From Salinicola corii (lineage in GTDB: Bacteria > Pseudomonadota > Gammaproteobacteria > Pseudomonadales > Halomonadaceae), in the NCBI RefSeq assembly GCF_008298015.1, contig NZ_VTPX01000009.1, positions 62,001-126,000 of the forward strand: a DNA stretch of 64,000 nt, read 5' to 3'. A program made the translations under genes and the position numbers. The notes beneath the pieces were generated by a model, which did no database searches, was not told where the DNA came from, and was given only the letters and a program-made list of their open reading frames with translations. Below are positions 25,705 to 34,536 of this stretch, in pieces (the first letter of the stretch is position 1; each line of letters starts with the position of its first letter).

Positions 25705-25730
25705 AACGCCCCGTTTTCGGGGCGTTTTTT
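25705..25730 (+). terminator. Terminator of the pntAB operon
   Basis: AACGCCCCG (25705-25713), loop TTTT, CGGGGCGTT (25718-25726) and a T-run. It lies 41 bases after pntB and separates it from gpsA. Confidence 0.92.
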
Positions 25731-25770
25731 CGTTACACTGTGGGTATCGCTCATCGTCAATGGAACGACC

Positions 25771-26850
25771 ATGTCAGACAAGCACGGGGCAGAACAGCGC
25801 ATGCAGGTCGCGGTACTCGGCGGTGGCAGCTTCGGTACTGCCATCGCCAGTATCGCCGCCGACAATGGCGCCGAGGTTCGCCAATGGCTGCGCGACGAAG
25901 CCCTGGTCGAGCAGATCAACCGCGAACATCGCAATGGCCGCTACCTGCCCGACTATCCGATCAATCCGGCGGTGGTAGCCTCCACCGATCTGGCTGAGAC
26001 CGTCGCCAAGGCCGCCGTGGTGTTCATCGCGATCCCCTCCAAGGCGTTTCGCAGTGTGCTGCGACAGGCGCGTCCGCACCTGCGCCCGGAGCAGATTCTG
26101 GTCAGTACTACCAAGGGGATCGAGGCCGATGGCTTCAAGCTGATGAGCCAGGTGATCGAGGAGGAGACCGGCTCCTCGCATATCGGGGCGCTGTCCGGCC
26201 CCAACCTGGCCGCCGAGATCGCCCAGAAGCATCTCACGGCAACGGTGATCGCCAGCGACGATCCGGTCACGCGGGCCTACGTCCAGGCGGCGCTGGGGTG
26301 CAGTTACTTCCGCGTCTACGCGGGCAACGATCGCTATGGCGCGGAGCTCGGTGGCTCGCTCAAGAACATCTACGCCATCGCCGCGGGCATGGCGGCGGCG
26401 CTGGGCATGGGCGAGAACACCCGCAGCATGTTGATGACCCGCGCGCTGGCGGAGATGAGCCGCTTCGCGGTCGCGCTGGGGGCCAATCCGATGACCTTCC
26501 TGGGGCTCTCCGGCGTCGGCGACCTGATCGTGACCTGTTCGTCCGAGCTCTCGCGCAACTACCGCGTCGGCTACGCCCTGGGGCAGGGGCACGATCTCGA
26601 CTCCGCCATCGAGGTGCTCGGTCAGGTGGCGGAGGGCGTCAACACGGTCAAGCTGGTCTGCGAGAAAGCCCGCCAGGAGGAGATCTACATGCCGCTGGCC
26701 CAGGGGCTCTATCAGGTCATGTTCGGTGGCATCCCGGCCAAGGACATGGCCAAGGCGCTGATGGAGAGCGAGCAGAGCAGCGACGTCGAGTTCATGCTGT
26801 CGCGAGAGGCGGTCTCCCGTGCTCACGACCTCGCGCCGGACAACGAGTGA
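25771..26850 (+). CDS. gpsA: Glycerol-3-phosphate dehydrogenase [NAD(P)+]
   Basis: 359 residues. Reduces dihydroxyacetone phosphate to sn-glycerol 3-phosphate for phospholipid synthesis. The NAD-binding [14 protein letters not shown] is at residues 13-26, the [12 protein letters not shown] loop and the catalytic lysine in [14 protein letters not shown] are intact, and the C-terminal helical domain contains [17 protein letters not shown] 25771 ([12 protein letters not shown]) gives about 12 extra residues before the Rossmann fold; ATG 25801 is an alternative. It overlaps sixA by one base (TGATG). Confidence 0.96.
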   Translation: MSDKHGAEQRMQVAVLGGGSFGTAIASIAADNGAEVRQWLRDEALVEQINREHRNGRYLPDYPINPAVVASTDLAETVAKAAVVFIAIPSKAFRSVLRQARPHLRPEQILVSTTKGIEADGFKLMSQVIEEETGSSHIGALSGPNLAAEIAQKHLTATVIASDDPVTRAYVQAALGCSYFRVYAGNDRYGAELGGSLKNIYAIAAGMAAALGMGENTRSMLMTRALAEMSRFAVALGANPMTFLGLSGVGDLIVTCSSELSRNYRVGYALGQGHDLDSAIEVLGQVAEGVNTVKLVCEKARQEEIYMPLAQGLYQVMFGGIPAKDMAKALMESEQSSDVEFMLSREAVSRAHDLAPDNE

Positions 26851-27320
26851 TGGGTTGGCTGGCGGTGGTCAGGCATGGCGAGGCGGGGCCCGGGAACCCC
26901 GACTCCGAGCGCCGGTTGACCCAGCGCGGGGAGCGCGAGGCGCACGCTGCCGGTCGGTGGTTGGCCGCGCGCCCGGAGCTGCAGGGGGCGGTGGTCTGGG
27001 CCAGCCCGTACCGTCGCGCGCAGCAGACGGCGCAGGCCGTGGTCGATGCGACGCATTGCGAACTGGAGACCATCGACACGATAACGCCGGACGACGATGT
27101 CGGCGCGCTGATCGGACGGCTGACCCTGTTCGATACGGCGCGGCCCTTGATCATCGTCAGCCATATGCCGCTGGTCGGCGCGTTGGCCGGGCGGCTGGTC
27201 GATGGTTCTCCTGGCGCCGGCATCGCTTTCCCCACCGCCGGGGCCGCGCTGCTCGAGGCCGAGGTATGGGCGGCGGGCTGCGCCAGCTTGAAGGCCTTCG
27301 TCGGGCCACCATATGCTTGA
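26850..27320 (+). CDS. sixA: SixA-type phosphohistidine phosphatase
   Basis: 156 residues of histidine-phosphatase fold. The catalytic RHG is in LAVVRHGEAGPG at the N-terminus, the ASPYRRAQQTA arginine segment and the second histidine in VSHMPLVG are present. SixA removes phosphate from histidine residues of phosphorelay proteins (ArcB, or PTS-Ntr NPr). The start overlaps the gpsA stop, so translation is coupled; the same gpsA-sixA pair is common in gammaproteobacteria. Confidence 0.9.
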   Translation: MGWLAVVRHGEAGPGNPDSERRLTQRGEREAHAAGRWLAARPELQGAVVWASPYRRAQQTAQAVVDATHCELETIDTITPDDDVGALIGRLTLFDTARPLIIVSHMPLVGALAGRLVDGSPGAGIAFPTAGAALLEAEVWAAGCASLKAFVGPPYA

Positions 27321-27410
27321 GGAGCGGATGACGGCCGGGGGCTCCCGCCAGTGTCCGCGGTCGAGAAATGCTTGCGCTACCCACCGAGTCGATAGGCCGC
27401 CGAACGAGTC

Positions 27411-28451
27411 ATGACAGCCATGGACGATAGCAGCACCAGACCGCGCTCCTCGCGCTCTACCGGTAGCGCACGGCTGACCGACGTGGCTCGTGTCGCTGGT
27501 GTCGCGCCGATGACGGTGTCGCGGGCCCTCAATCGGCCCGAACTGGTCAGCGAGACCACGCGCCTGCGGGTTCAGCGAGCGGTGCTGGAAACCGGTTATG
27601 TGCCCAATCGGGTCGCGGGCGCACTGGCGTCGAGTCGAAGCCGGCTGGTGGCGCTGCTGGTGCCGACGGTGGCGCACTCGCTGTTCGCCGAGGTGGTGCA
27701 GACGGTGATGGGCGTGCTGGCCCCGCAGGGGTATCAGGTGCTGCTGGGCCTGACCGGCTATACACCGGAGCAGGAGGAGACGATTCTCGAGACCGTGCTG
27801 AGCCGTCGCCCCGACGGAATCGTGCTGACCGGTTGTCGTCACTCGACGCTGACGCGCCAGCGGCTCCAGTCGGCCAGCGTGCCGCTGGTGGAGATCTGGG
27901 ACATGAGCGACGATCCGCTGGACATGCTGGTCGGGTTTTCCCATGAAGCGGTGGGGCGCGCCGTGGCCGAGCATCTGCTGGCACGTGGCTACCGCCGGTT
28001 CGGCCTCATCAGCGCGGACGATTCCCGAGCCAGATTCCGAGTTGCCGGATTCGTTGCCGGGCTCGAGGATGCGGGCGAGGGCGAATACCAGCTACGCGAG
28101 GTCGGCACGCCCTCGAGCATGCCCTGGGGGCGGGACAAGAGCGCCGAGCTGCTCGACAGCCATTCGCTCGATGCGATCGTCTGCAGCTCGGATATCCTCG
28201 CCCTGGGAGTGCTGGCGGAGGCGCAGAGCCGAGACTTGTCGGTACCCGGGCAACTGGCGATCATGGGGTTTGGCGACAGCAGCTATGCAGCTGCCAGCTT
28301 CCCGGCGCTGAGCACCGTGCGCATCGACGGCGCCGCCATCGGCCTGCGCGCGGCCGAGCATCTGCTCCAGCGAATGGCCCAGCCGACGTTCGAGCGCGCG
28401 GCCCGCACTCTGGACGTCGGCTTTGAGATCGTCGATCGCGACACCACCTGA
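27411..28451 (+). CDS. LacI-family transcriptional regulator (GntR-like), first gene of the aldarate island
   Basis: 346 residues. LacI helix-turn-helix at residues about 22-46 (RLTDVARVAGVAPMTVSRAL with the hinge ending YVPNRVAGALAS), then the periplasmic-binding-like effector domain (LVALLVPTVAHSLFAEVV; PDGIVLTG; IMGFGDSSYAAASFPALSTVR). The subgroup resembles the gluconate regulators GntR/IdnR, so a sugar-acid effector is likely. A LacI-type operator candidate lies at 28528-28541, right after this gene and before the dehydratase. ATG 27411 or 27420 may be the start; neither has a strong ribosome-binding site. Confidence 0.9.
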   Translation: MTAMDDSSTRPRSSRSTGSARLTDVARVAGVAPMTVSRALNRPELVSETTRLRVQRAVLETGYVPNRVAGALASSRSRLVALLVPTVAHSLFAEVVQTVMGVLAPQGYQVLLGLTGYTPEQEETILETVLSRRPDGIVLTGCRHSTLTRQRLQSASVPLVEIWDMSDDPLDMLVGFSHEAVGRAVAEHLLARGYRRFGLISADDSRARFRVAGFVAGLEDAGEGEYQLREVGTPSSMPWGRDKSAELLDSHSLDAIVCSSDILALGVLAEAQSRDLSVPGQLAIMGFGDSSYAAASFPALSTVRIDGAAIGLRAAEHLLQRMAQPTFERAARTLDVGFEIVDRDTT

Positions 28452-28513
28452 TCGCTCCCGAATCCGCCAGGCGGTCTCCTTTCATCCTTTGGTCGAAACC
28501 ATCATCGTGACGC

Positions 28514-28526
28514 TTTGTCATACAAA
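28514..28526. promoter_or_regulatory. Candidate FadR/GntR-type operator 1
   Basis: TTTGT CAT ACAAA, a perfect dyad around a 3-base centre. Its core TTGTCATACAA fits the TNGTNNNACNA rule for FadR-subfamily regulators exactly. It lies about 120 bases upstream of the talarate/galactarate dehydratase and near the FCD regulator gene of the island (35461). Confidence 0.5.
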
Positions 28527-28527
28527 T

Positions 28528-28541
28528 TGATTGCGCTAACA
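28528..28541. promoter_or_regulatory. Candidate LacI-family operator next to the FadR-type site
   Basis: TGATTGCGCTAACA matches the LacI-family rule TGNNANCGNTNNCA at all but one fixed base. The right half (TTAGC on the opposite strand after ATG) resembles GntR half-sites. It is one base from the FadR-type dyad at 28514-28526. Confidence 0.45.
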
Positions 28542-28642
28542 TTTCCTCGTCCACAGCTTGAGTGCTTGGGTGATAGCGCAATCATCCATGGCGTCGAGCC
28601 TCCGGGAGCAGAGCCTCTCAGCCACGACAACGAGGAAGCCGA

Positions 28643-29773
28643 ATGTCTAGCGATGCGATCCGCTGGGTCCGTTTTTCGCATGTGCTGTTGCCACTGGCGA
28701 CACCCATCAGTGATGCCAAGGTACTGACCGGCCGTCAGAAGCCCATGACCGAGGTCTCTTTTCTGTTCGCCGAGATCGAAACCCGCGACGGCCATCAGGG
28801 GATCGGCTTCAGCTACTCCAAGCGCGCGGGTGGGGCTGGACAGTTTGCCCACGCCAAGGAGATCGCCCCGGCCATCCTGGGCGAGGACCCCAACGACATC
28901 GGCAAGCTGTGGCAGAAACTGGTCTGGGCCGGTGCGTCGGTCGGGCGTAGCGGACTCTCGACGCAGGCGATCGCCGCCATCGATGTCGGGCTGTGGGACC
29001 TCAAGGCCAGGCGTGCCGGGCTGCCGCTGGCCAAGCTGCTGGGCGCCCACCGCGACTCCGTGCAGTGCTACAACACTTCGGGCGGCTTCCTGCATACGCC
29101 GATCGAAGCGGTCAAGGAGAACGCCACGCGCTCGCTCGAGAACGGCATCAAGGGCGTCAAGATCAAGGTCGGCCAGCCCGACTCGCGCATCGATCTGCAG
29201 CGGGTGGAGGCGGTGCGCAAGCACCTGGGCGACGACGTGCCGCTGATGATCGATGCCAACCAGCAGTGGGATCGTGCCACGGCACTGCGCTTCGGCCGTG
29301 CCATGGAGCCCTACAATCTGGTGTGGATCGAGGAGCCGCTGGACGCCTACGACGTGGAAGGGCATGCCGCGCTGGCCGCCGCGCTGGATACGCCGATCGC
29401 CACCGGCGAGATGCTGGCGAGCGTGGGCGAGCACATGGAGCTGATCAAGCATCGCAGCGCCGACATCATTCAGCCGGACGCGCCACGCATCGGCGGGATC
29501 ACCCAGTTCCTCAAGCTGGCGACGCTGGCGGATGCCGCCGGCCTGCAGCTGGCGCCGCACTTCGCGATGGAGATCCATCTTCACCTGGCTGCCGCCTATC
29601 CGGCCGAGCCGTGGGTGGAGCACTTCGACTGGCTCGAGCCGCTGTTCAACGAAAGCCTGGAGACCCGCGACGGCCGCATGGTGGTGCCGGACCGTCCTGG
29701 GCTTGGCATCACGCTAACCGAGCAGGCGCGCAAATGGACCGTGGACAGCGCCGAATTCGGCAAGCGCGGCTGA
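28643..29773 (+). CDS. L-talarate/galactarate dehydratase (enolase superfamily, mandelate racemase subgroup)
   Basis: 376 residues, ATG 28643 after GAGGAAG. Dehydrates galactarate (and epimerises L-talarate) to 5-keto-4-deoxy-glucarate. N-terminal capping domain with the long 20s loop SDAKVLTGRQKPM; barrel with the base motif GVKIKVG (KxK), metal ligands in MIDANQQWD, WIEEPL and ATGEM, and the catalytic H in LAPHFAMEIH. This set fits the TalrD/GalrD group better than mandelate racemase or galactonate dehydratase. It is followed by an inverted repeat and then gudD, so the island processes both galactarate and glucarate. Confidence 0.85.
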   Translation: MSSDAIRWVRFSHVLLPLATPISDAKVLTGRQKPMTEVSFLFAEIETRDGHQGIGFSYSKRAGGAGQFAHAKEIAPAILGEDPNDIGKLWQKLVWAGASVGRSGLSTQAIAAIDVGLWDLKARRAGLPLAKLLGAHRDSVQCYNTSGGFLHTPIEAVKENATRSLENGIKGVKIKVGQPDSRIDLQRVEAVRKHLGDDVPLMIDANQQWDRATALRFGRAMEPYNLVWIEEPLDAYDVEGHAALAAALDTPIATGEMLASVGEHMELIKHRSADIIQPDAPRIGGITQFLKLATLADAAGLQLAPHFAMEIHLHLAAAYPAEPWVEHFDWLEPLFNESLETRDGRMVVPDRPGLGITLTEQARKWTVDSAEFGKRG

Positions 29774-29897
29774 AAAAGTGCCTGCGCTCGGTCATACGGC
29801 GTTAAAAATCGACGCGAAAGTACTCATTTACACCCACGTAAACTCCGTCTTTCGAGTCGACTTTTGCCTTGTCTGACCATCGCTCGGCAACTTTTTA
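29772..29897. repeat. Imperfect inverted repeat of about 126 bases between the two dehydratases
   Basis: The left arm begins GAAAAAGTGCCTGCGCTCGG at the TGA of the previous gene. The right arm ends CGCTCGGCAACTTTTT, which is its complement with few mismatches. Inner pairs are AAAAATCGAC/GTCGACTTTT and TTTAC/GTAAA (29827-29831 with 29838-29842) around a 6-base loop. It is symmetrical about 29834. Its style is that of dispersed intergenic palindromes seen in halomonads and other gammaproteobacteria, a recollection that needs a genome search. Confidence 0.7.
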
Positions 29898-29925
29898 CGG
29901 AATCAGTTGGGTAATTTCCGACAGT

Positions 29926-29936
29926 TTGTTGTACGA
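29926..29936. promoter_or_regulatory. Candidate FadR/GntR-type operator 2, upstream of gudD
   Basis: TTGT TGT ACGA fits TNGTNNNACNA exactly. It touches the gudD ribosome-binding site (GAGGAG), so a bound repressor would block expression. The dyad is less perfect than the site at 28514. Confidence 0.35.
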
Positions 29937-29946
29937 GGAGTGCGAT

Positions 29947-31275
29947 ATGAGTTTCCCCAAAGTGACCAGGATGACGGTGATGCCGGTGGCCGGCTACGAC
30001 AGCTTCCTGCTCAACCTGAGCGGCGGTCACGCGCCGTGGTTCATTCGTTGTCTGTTGATCCTCGAGGACGACGCCGGCAATCAGGGCGTCGGCGAGATTC
30101 CCTCCAGCGAGGACATCCTCAAGGGGCTGGAACAGTGCCGCTCGCTGGTCGAAGGATCGCGGGTCAACGAGGTCAAGCAGACGCTCAATCGCTCGCGACG
30201 GCTGCTGGCCAGTAACGGCCGCGAGGAGCGGGGGCGCCAGACCTTCGACCTGCGCGTTGCCGTCCATGTGCTGACCGCCATCGAATCGGCGCTGTTCGAT
30301 CTGTACGGCCAGGCCCTCGGTCAGCCGGTCGCCGACCTGCTGGGCCGGTTCGGGCGTCAGCGCGACGAAGTCGAAGCGCTGGGCTACCTGTTCCTGCTTG
30401 GCGATCCGGATAAGACCGATCTGCCGTATCCCAGGGCCGACAATCCGGTCGATGACTGGGACGAGGTGCGCCGCCAGGAGGCGCTGACGCCGGACGCGGT
30501 GGCCAATCTGGCCAAGGCGGCTTATGAGCGTTACGGCTTCAGGGACTTCAAGCTCAAGGGCGGTGTATTGCGCGGCGAGGAGGAGGCCGACTGCATTCGA
30601 GCGCTGCACGACGTCTTCCCCGAGGCGCGCTTGACGCTGGATCCCAACGGCGCCTGGAAGCTCGACGAGGCGGTCAGGATTCTCGAGCCGATCAAGGAGA
30701 TCCTGAGCTACGCGGAAGACCCCTGTGGTCAGGAGGAGAGCTGGTCGGGTCGGGAGACCATGGCCGAGTTCAAGAAACGCACCGGGCTACCCACCGCAAC
30801 CAACATGATCGCCACCGATTTCAAGCAGCTCCAGTACGCGGTGGCGCTCAATGCGGTCGATATTCCGCTGGCGGACTGCCACTTCTGGACCATGCAGGGC
30901 GCGGTCATGGTCGGCGAGCTGTGCGACGAGTGGGGCATGACCTGGGGCTCCCACTCCAACAACCACTTCGATGTCTCGCTGGCGATGATGACCCACGTGG
31001 CGGCAGCCTGCCCCGGCAATATCACGGCCATCGATACCCACTGGATCTGGCAGGATGGGCAGCGCCTGACCGAGCGACCCTTCGAGATCCGGGATGGCAA
31101 GTTGAGCGTGCCGAAGACGGCGGGGCTAGGGGTCAAGCTCGACATGGACCAGGTGGAAAAGGCCCATGCGCTTTACAAGTCGCTCGATGTGCGCAGCCGT
31201 AATGACGCCATGGCGATGCAGTATCTGATCGATGGCTGGTCGTTCGATCCCAAGCGCCCGGCGTTGGTGCGTTGA
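29947..31275 (+). CDS. gudD: Glucarate dehydratase
   Basis: 442 residues, close to E. coli GudD (446). Converts D-glucarate (or L-idarate) to 5-keto-4-deoxy-D-glucarate. Key parts of the GlucD enolase subgroup are visible: GGHAPWFIR, the KxK base in [12 protein letters not shown], metal ligands in [18 protein letters not shown] and TNMIATDF, and the catalytic region [15 protein letters not shown] 29947 follows GAGGAG; the frame extends upstream into the repeat but without similarity. It is separated from the TRAP genes by 306 bases. Confidence 0.96.
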   Translation: MSFPKVTRMTVMPVAGYDSFLLNLSGGHAPWFIRCLLILEDDAGNQGVGEIPSSEDILKGLEQCRSLVEGSRVNEVKQTLNRSRRLLASNGREERGRQTFDLRVAVHVLTAIESALFDLYGQALGQPVADLLGRFGRQRDEVEALGYLFLLGDPDKTDLPYPRADNPVDDWDEVRRQEALTPDAVANLAKAAYERYGFRDFKLKGGVLRGEEEADCIRALHDVFPEARLTLDPNGAWKLDEAVRILEPIKEILSYAEDPCGQEESWSGRETMAEFKKRTGLPTATNMIATDFKQLQYAVALNAVDIPLADCHFWTMQGAVMVGELCDEWGMTWGSHSNNHFDVSLAMMTHVAAACPGNITAIDTHWIWQDGQRLTERPFEIRDGKLSVPKTAGLGVKLDMDQVEKAHALYKSLDVRSRNDAMAMQYLIDGWSFDPKRPALVR

Positions 31276-31581
31276 TGCATGGGTTTGGTGACGTTTGACC
31301 CGGAAAGATCGGAAAGAAGGCATCCCGGAGGTGTCATCTTTCCCCCTGTTTTGAGATCGAAAGCCACGTCTCCGTGGGGAGCGGTCTGCTTTTCTCAATT
31401 AAGGAAAAGAAATCATGAAGTTGTCGCCGCCAATAATAATTTAGAGACAAAATTTTGTTGTATGGCAAAGAATTGTCAGACATTCGTCTGCGAGGCCAAA
31501 GTCTAATATTGTATTAAGTATGATGTATGGCAGCCTGTAAAACGATAACAAACAGGCGATCCATCGCTACAGGAGCAGATC
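31276..31581. other. 306-base region between gudD and dctP
   Basis: A weak stem CCACG/CGTGG followed by CTTTTC (about 31363-31397) may end gudD transcription. From about 31420 the sequence turns AT-rich and carries a FadR-like site (31473-31483) and the 9-base direct repeat TGTATGGCA (31459-31467 and 31524-31532). This is the likely promoter/operator region of dctPQM. No gene is seen. Confidence 0.5.
31473..31483. promoter_or_regulatory. Candidate FadR/GntR-type operator 3, upstream of dctP
   Basis: TTGT CAG ACAT matches TNGTNNNACNA at five of six fixed bases, and agrees with operator 1 (TTGTCATACAA) at 9 of 11 positions. The adjacent CAGAC/GTCTG dyad (31477-31490) overlaps it. Confidence 0.35.
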
Positions 31582-32583
31582 ATGCCGCAATCTCTTTTCT
31601 CGAAAATGACCGTGCCGCTGACGGCACTCTTGGCTGCCGGTGCGCTGATGGGCATTGCCACGAGTGCCTCGGCGGAAGATTGGAGAGGTTGGAACGTTCA
31701 TCCCGACGGTTATCCCAACTCGCTGGCGTTGAAATCCTTTGCCGACGAGGTCTCCGACAAGACGGAAGGCCGGGTCAACCCTCGCGTCTACAACAACGCG
31801 GTGCTGGGCGATCAGCCGGACGCGTTCGATCAGGCGCGGAGCGGGGCGCTGGACTTCGGCAATTTCAACATGGGCCCGATGGGCCCGATCGTGCCGGAAA
31901 CCGACGTGCTGTCGCTGCCGTTTTTGTTCAACAGCGTCGATCAGATGTATCGGGTCATGGATGGCGACATCGGCCAGCGCTTCGCCGACGCTCTGGCCGA
32001 AAAGAACCTGATCGCGCTGTCGTGGTTCGGCTCCGGTGCCCGAAGCTTCTACGACACCGACCACCCGATCGAGGAGCCGGACGACGTCAAGGGTCTGAAG
32101 CTCCGGGTCATGAACAACGACCTGTACGTGCAGATGGTCGATGCACTGGGCGGCAACGCGACGCCGATGTCCTACGGCGAGGTATTCCAGTCTCTCAAGA
32201 CTGGGGTTATCGACGGTGCCGAGAACAACTTTCCGTCGTTCGAATCCAGTAACCACTACGAAGTCGCCAAATACTTCTCCGAAACCGATCATCTGATCAT
32301 CCCGGAGTGTCTGTGCGTCGCCAAGACGAGCTGGAATGCTCTGTCCGACGAGGACAAGTCGATCGTGCGCACCGCTGCGGAGAACGCCGCCAAGGAGCAG
32401 CGGAAGCTTTGGGCGGAGCGGGTCGAGAAGAGCCGCGAGATCGTCGAGAAAGCGGGCGTGAAGGTCAATCAGGTCAAGGACAAAAGTGCGTTTCAGGCCC
32501 GGATGGAGCCTATCTACCAGGCGTTCGTCAAGGAACATCCCGACCTGGAATCGCTGATCGACGATATCCGCAACACCCAGTGA
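31582..32583 (+). CDS. dctP: TRAP transporter substrate-binding protein DctP family
   Basis: 333 residues with a signal peptide (LLAAGALMGIATSASA), then a DctP fold. The binding signature is visible as GLKLRVMNNDLYVQMVDALG, TPMSYGEVFQSLKTGVIDGAENN, where the arginine forms the salt bridge to the substrate carboxylate and the asparagines line the pocket. The DGAENN version is frequent among SBPs for hexuronates and aldarates. It captures substrate in the periplasm and delivers it to DctQM downstream. ATG 31582 has AGGAG upstream. Gene symbol is by family role. Confidence 0.92.
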   Translation: MPQSLFSKMTVPLTALLAAGALMGIATSASAEDWRGWNVHPDGYPNSLALKSFADEVSDKTEGRVNPRVYNNAVLGDQPDAFDQARSGALDFGNFNMGPMGPIVPETDVLSLPFLFNSVDQMYRVMDGDIGQRFADALAEKNLIALSWFGSGARSFYDTDHPIEEPDDVKGLKLRVMNNDLYVQMVDALGGNATPMSYGEVFQSLKTGVIDGAENNFPSFESSNHYEVAKYFSETDHLIIPECLCVAKTSWNALSDEDKSIVRTAAENAAKEQRKLWAERVEKSREIVEKAGVKVNQVKDKSAFQARMEPIYQAFVKEHPDLESLIDDIRNTQ

Positions 32584-32653
32584 AAACAGCAAGGTGACGG
32601 GGCCGGGTCGCCGGCGCTCGTCACCCGTTCCCGACATCGACAGGACAACCAAC

Positions 32654-33175
32654 GTGGACAAGGTTCCGGATTCGGCTCCCGCTCCTGGCTCGACATCTGA
32701 CAGGGTGCTGGATGGTCTGGCACGTCTGTGTCTGATCGTCGCCGGCATTCTGCTGGTGTTTCTCATCTTCTCGTTCGGCTGGCTGGTGTTCGGGCGCTAC
32801 GTGCTCAACGACACGCCGACCTGGATCGAGCAGTCGTCGCTCTTGATCGTCGTTTACATCACCTGTCTCGGTGCCGCGGCCGGGGTGCGCTTCAATTCCC
32901 ACTTGAGCATCGATTTCCTGCGGGAGGGCGCGCCTCGCGTGCCCCGCGCGATCATGCATGCCATTGCCGATGGTTTCGTGATCCTATTCGGCGCCTTCAT
33001 GGCGTGGCAGGGCGGGCTGATGGTCTTGAGCAACGCGGGGCGGCCGATTCCGATGATCGGGCTGTCGGAGAGCTGGCGCGCCGCGCCGCTGGTCGTATGC
33101 GGTGTGCTGCTGGTGATCTTCACCGGCGCCAATCTCATCAAACGGTGGTTTTCGAATCCGCGGGCGGGGAGCTGA
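32654..33175 (+). CDS. dctQ: TRAP transporter small permease DctQ
   Basis: 173 residues from a GTG at 32654 with AGGAC 7 bases upstream; a GTG at 32594 would add 20 residues without a better site. Four membrane segments in the DctQ pattern: VFGRYVLNDTPTWIEQSS at the end of helix 1, RFNSHLSIDFL between helices 2 and 3, and the G.SESW before helix 4. It pairs with DctM in the inner membrane. It ends 4 bases before dctM. Confidence 0.9.
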   Translation: MDKVPDSAPAPGSTSDRVLDGLARLCLIVAGILLVFLIFSFGWLVFGRYVLNDTPTWIEQSSLLIVVYITCLGAAAGVRFNSHLSIDFLREGAPRVPRAIMHAIADGFVILFGAFMAWQGGLMVLSNAGRPIPMIGLSESWRAAPLVVCGVLLVIFTGANLIKRWFSNPRAGS

Positions 33176-33179
33176 ACCC

Positions 33180-34460
33180 ATGGGACTGGCAATACTCTTC
33201 GGTGTTTTCCTGCTCGGCCTGATCGTGGGCGCCCCGATCGCCTTCGCCGTGGGACTCGCCTCGATCGTGACCTTTCTCTACGAAGGGCTGCCGCTGTTCG
33301 TGGGCTTCCAGCGTATCGTGTCGGGCATCTCCGTCTTTTCGCTGCTGGCGATACCGTTCTTCATCTTCGCCGGTGAACTGATGCTCCATGGCGGGATCTC
33401 GAGCCGACTGGTGCGGTTCGCATCGGCGGCCGTCGGGCGCATGCGCGGCGGGCTCGGCATGGTCAATGTCACGTCGTCGATGCTGTTCGGCGGAATCTCC
33501 GGATCGGCGGTCGCCGATACGTCCGCGCTGGGTTCGATCCTGATCCCGGTGATGAAGGAGAAAGGTTACGACACCGACTACGCGGTCAACGTGACCGTCA
33601 CTTCCTCCATCGCCGGTGTCGTGATCCCGCCGAGCCACAACATGATTCTCTACGCGGTGGCCGCCGGTGGGGGCGTCTCGGTGACGCAGCTTTTCGTCGC
33701 CGGCATCGTACCGGGGGTCCTGATGTGCCTCGCCCTGGCGGTTGCGGCCTATGTGGTGGCGGTCAAGCGGGGCTACGGTGGCGAAGCGTTTCCGGGATGG
33801 GCGGCCCTGGTGGTCAGCTTCTTCGCCTCGCTGCCCGGTCTGCTGACGGCGGTGATCATCGTCGGTGGCGTGCTCTCCGGCATCCTCACCGTAACCGAGT
33901 CGGGGGCGTTCGGCGCCATCTACGCGATCGTGATCACCGGCCTGGTCTACCGCGAGCTGCGCTGGTCGGCGTTCAAGACGGCGGTCTACCAGGCCGTCAA
34001 GACCACGGCGCTGGTCATGATCCTGGTCGGCTGTGCCTCGGCATTCTCCTACCTGCTGGCGCTCTACAACGTGCCGGAGCTGCTCGCCGAGGGGCTGACG
34101 TCCATCTCCGACAATCCGGTGGTCGTCCTGTTGATGCTCAACCTGCTGTTGCTGGCACTGGGCATGATCATGGACATGGCGCCGTTGATTTTGATCTGCA
34201 CGCCGATCTTCCTGCCGGTGGCACAGCAGTTCGGCATGGATCCGATCCAGTTCGGCATTCTGATGATGATGAACCTGGGCATCGGGCTCTGCACGCCGCC
34301 GGTCGGCGGCTGTCTGTTCGTCGGCAGCGCCATCGGCGGGATCAAGATCGAGCAGACGGTCAAGACCATCTGGCCGTTCTATCTGGCGCTGTTCGCGGTG
34401 CTGATGCTGGTGACCTACGTGCCCGCCGTTTCGTTGACCCTGCCGAACTGGCTACAGTGA
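33180..34460 (+). CDS. dctM: TRAP transporter large permease DctM
   Basis: 426 residues, about 12 membrane segments. Hallmarks: LLAIPFFIFAGELMLHGGISSRLV, NVTSSMLFGGISGSAVADTSALGS, SSIAGVVIPPSHNMILYAV, and IGLCTPPVGGCLFVGSAIG near the end. It is the Na+-coupled transport subunit of the TRAP system. ATG 33180 follows GGGGAG. With dctP and dctQ it forms an operon that probably continues into udh (76-base gap). Confidence 0.95.
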   Translation: MGLAILFGVFLLGLIVGAPIAFAVGLASIVTFLYEGLPLFVGFQRIVSGISVFSLLAIPFFIFAGELMLHGGISSRLVRFASAAVGRMRGGLGMVNVTSSMLFGGISGSAVADTSALGSILIPVMKEKGYDTDYAVNVTVTSSIAGVVIPPSHNMILYAVAAGGGVSVTQLFVAGIVPGVLMCLALAVAAYVVAVKRGYGGEAFPGWAALVVSFFASLPGLLTAVIIVGGVLSGILTVTESGAFGAIYAIVITGLVYRELRWSAFKTAVYQAVKTTALVMILVGCASAFSYLLALYNVPELLAEGLTSISDNPVVVLLMLNLLLLALGMIMDMAPLILICTPIFLPVAQQFGMDPIQFGILMMMNLGIGLCTPPVGGCLFVGSAIGGIKIEQTVKTIWPFYLALFAVLMLVTYVPAVSLTLPNWLQ

Positions 34461-34536
34461 CCCGATCTCCAGTGCCAGGCCCGATCCGGTTCGCGCCTGG
34501 CCATCCTGCGACTGATCTGACTCGAGGAGTCCACCG

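Noticed and set aside
29869-29946. Upstream start for glucarate dehydratase
   Set aside because: The extension is translated from the inverted repeat and leader; GAGGAG directly before 29947 fixes the start.
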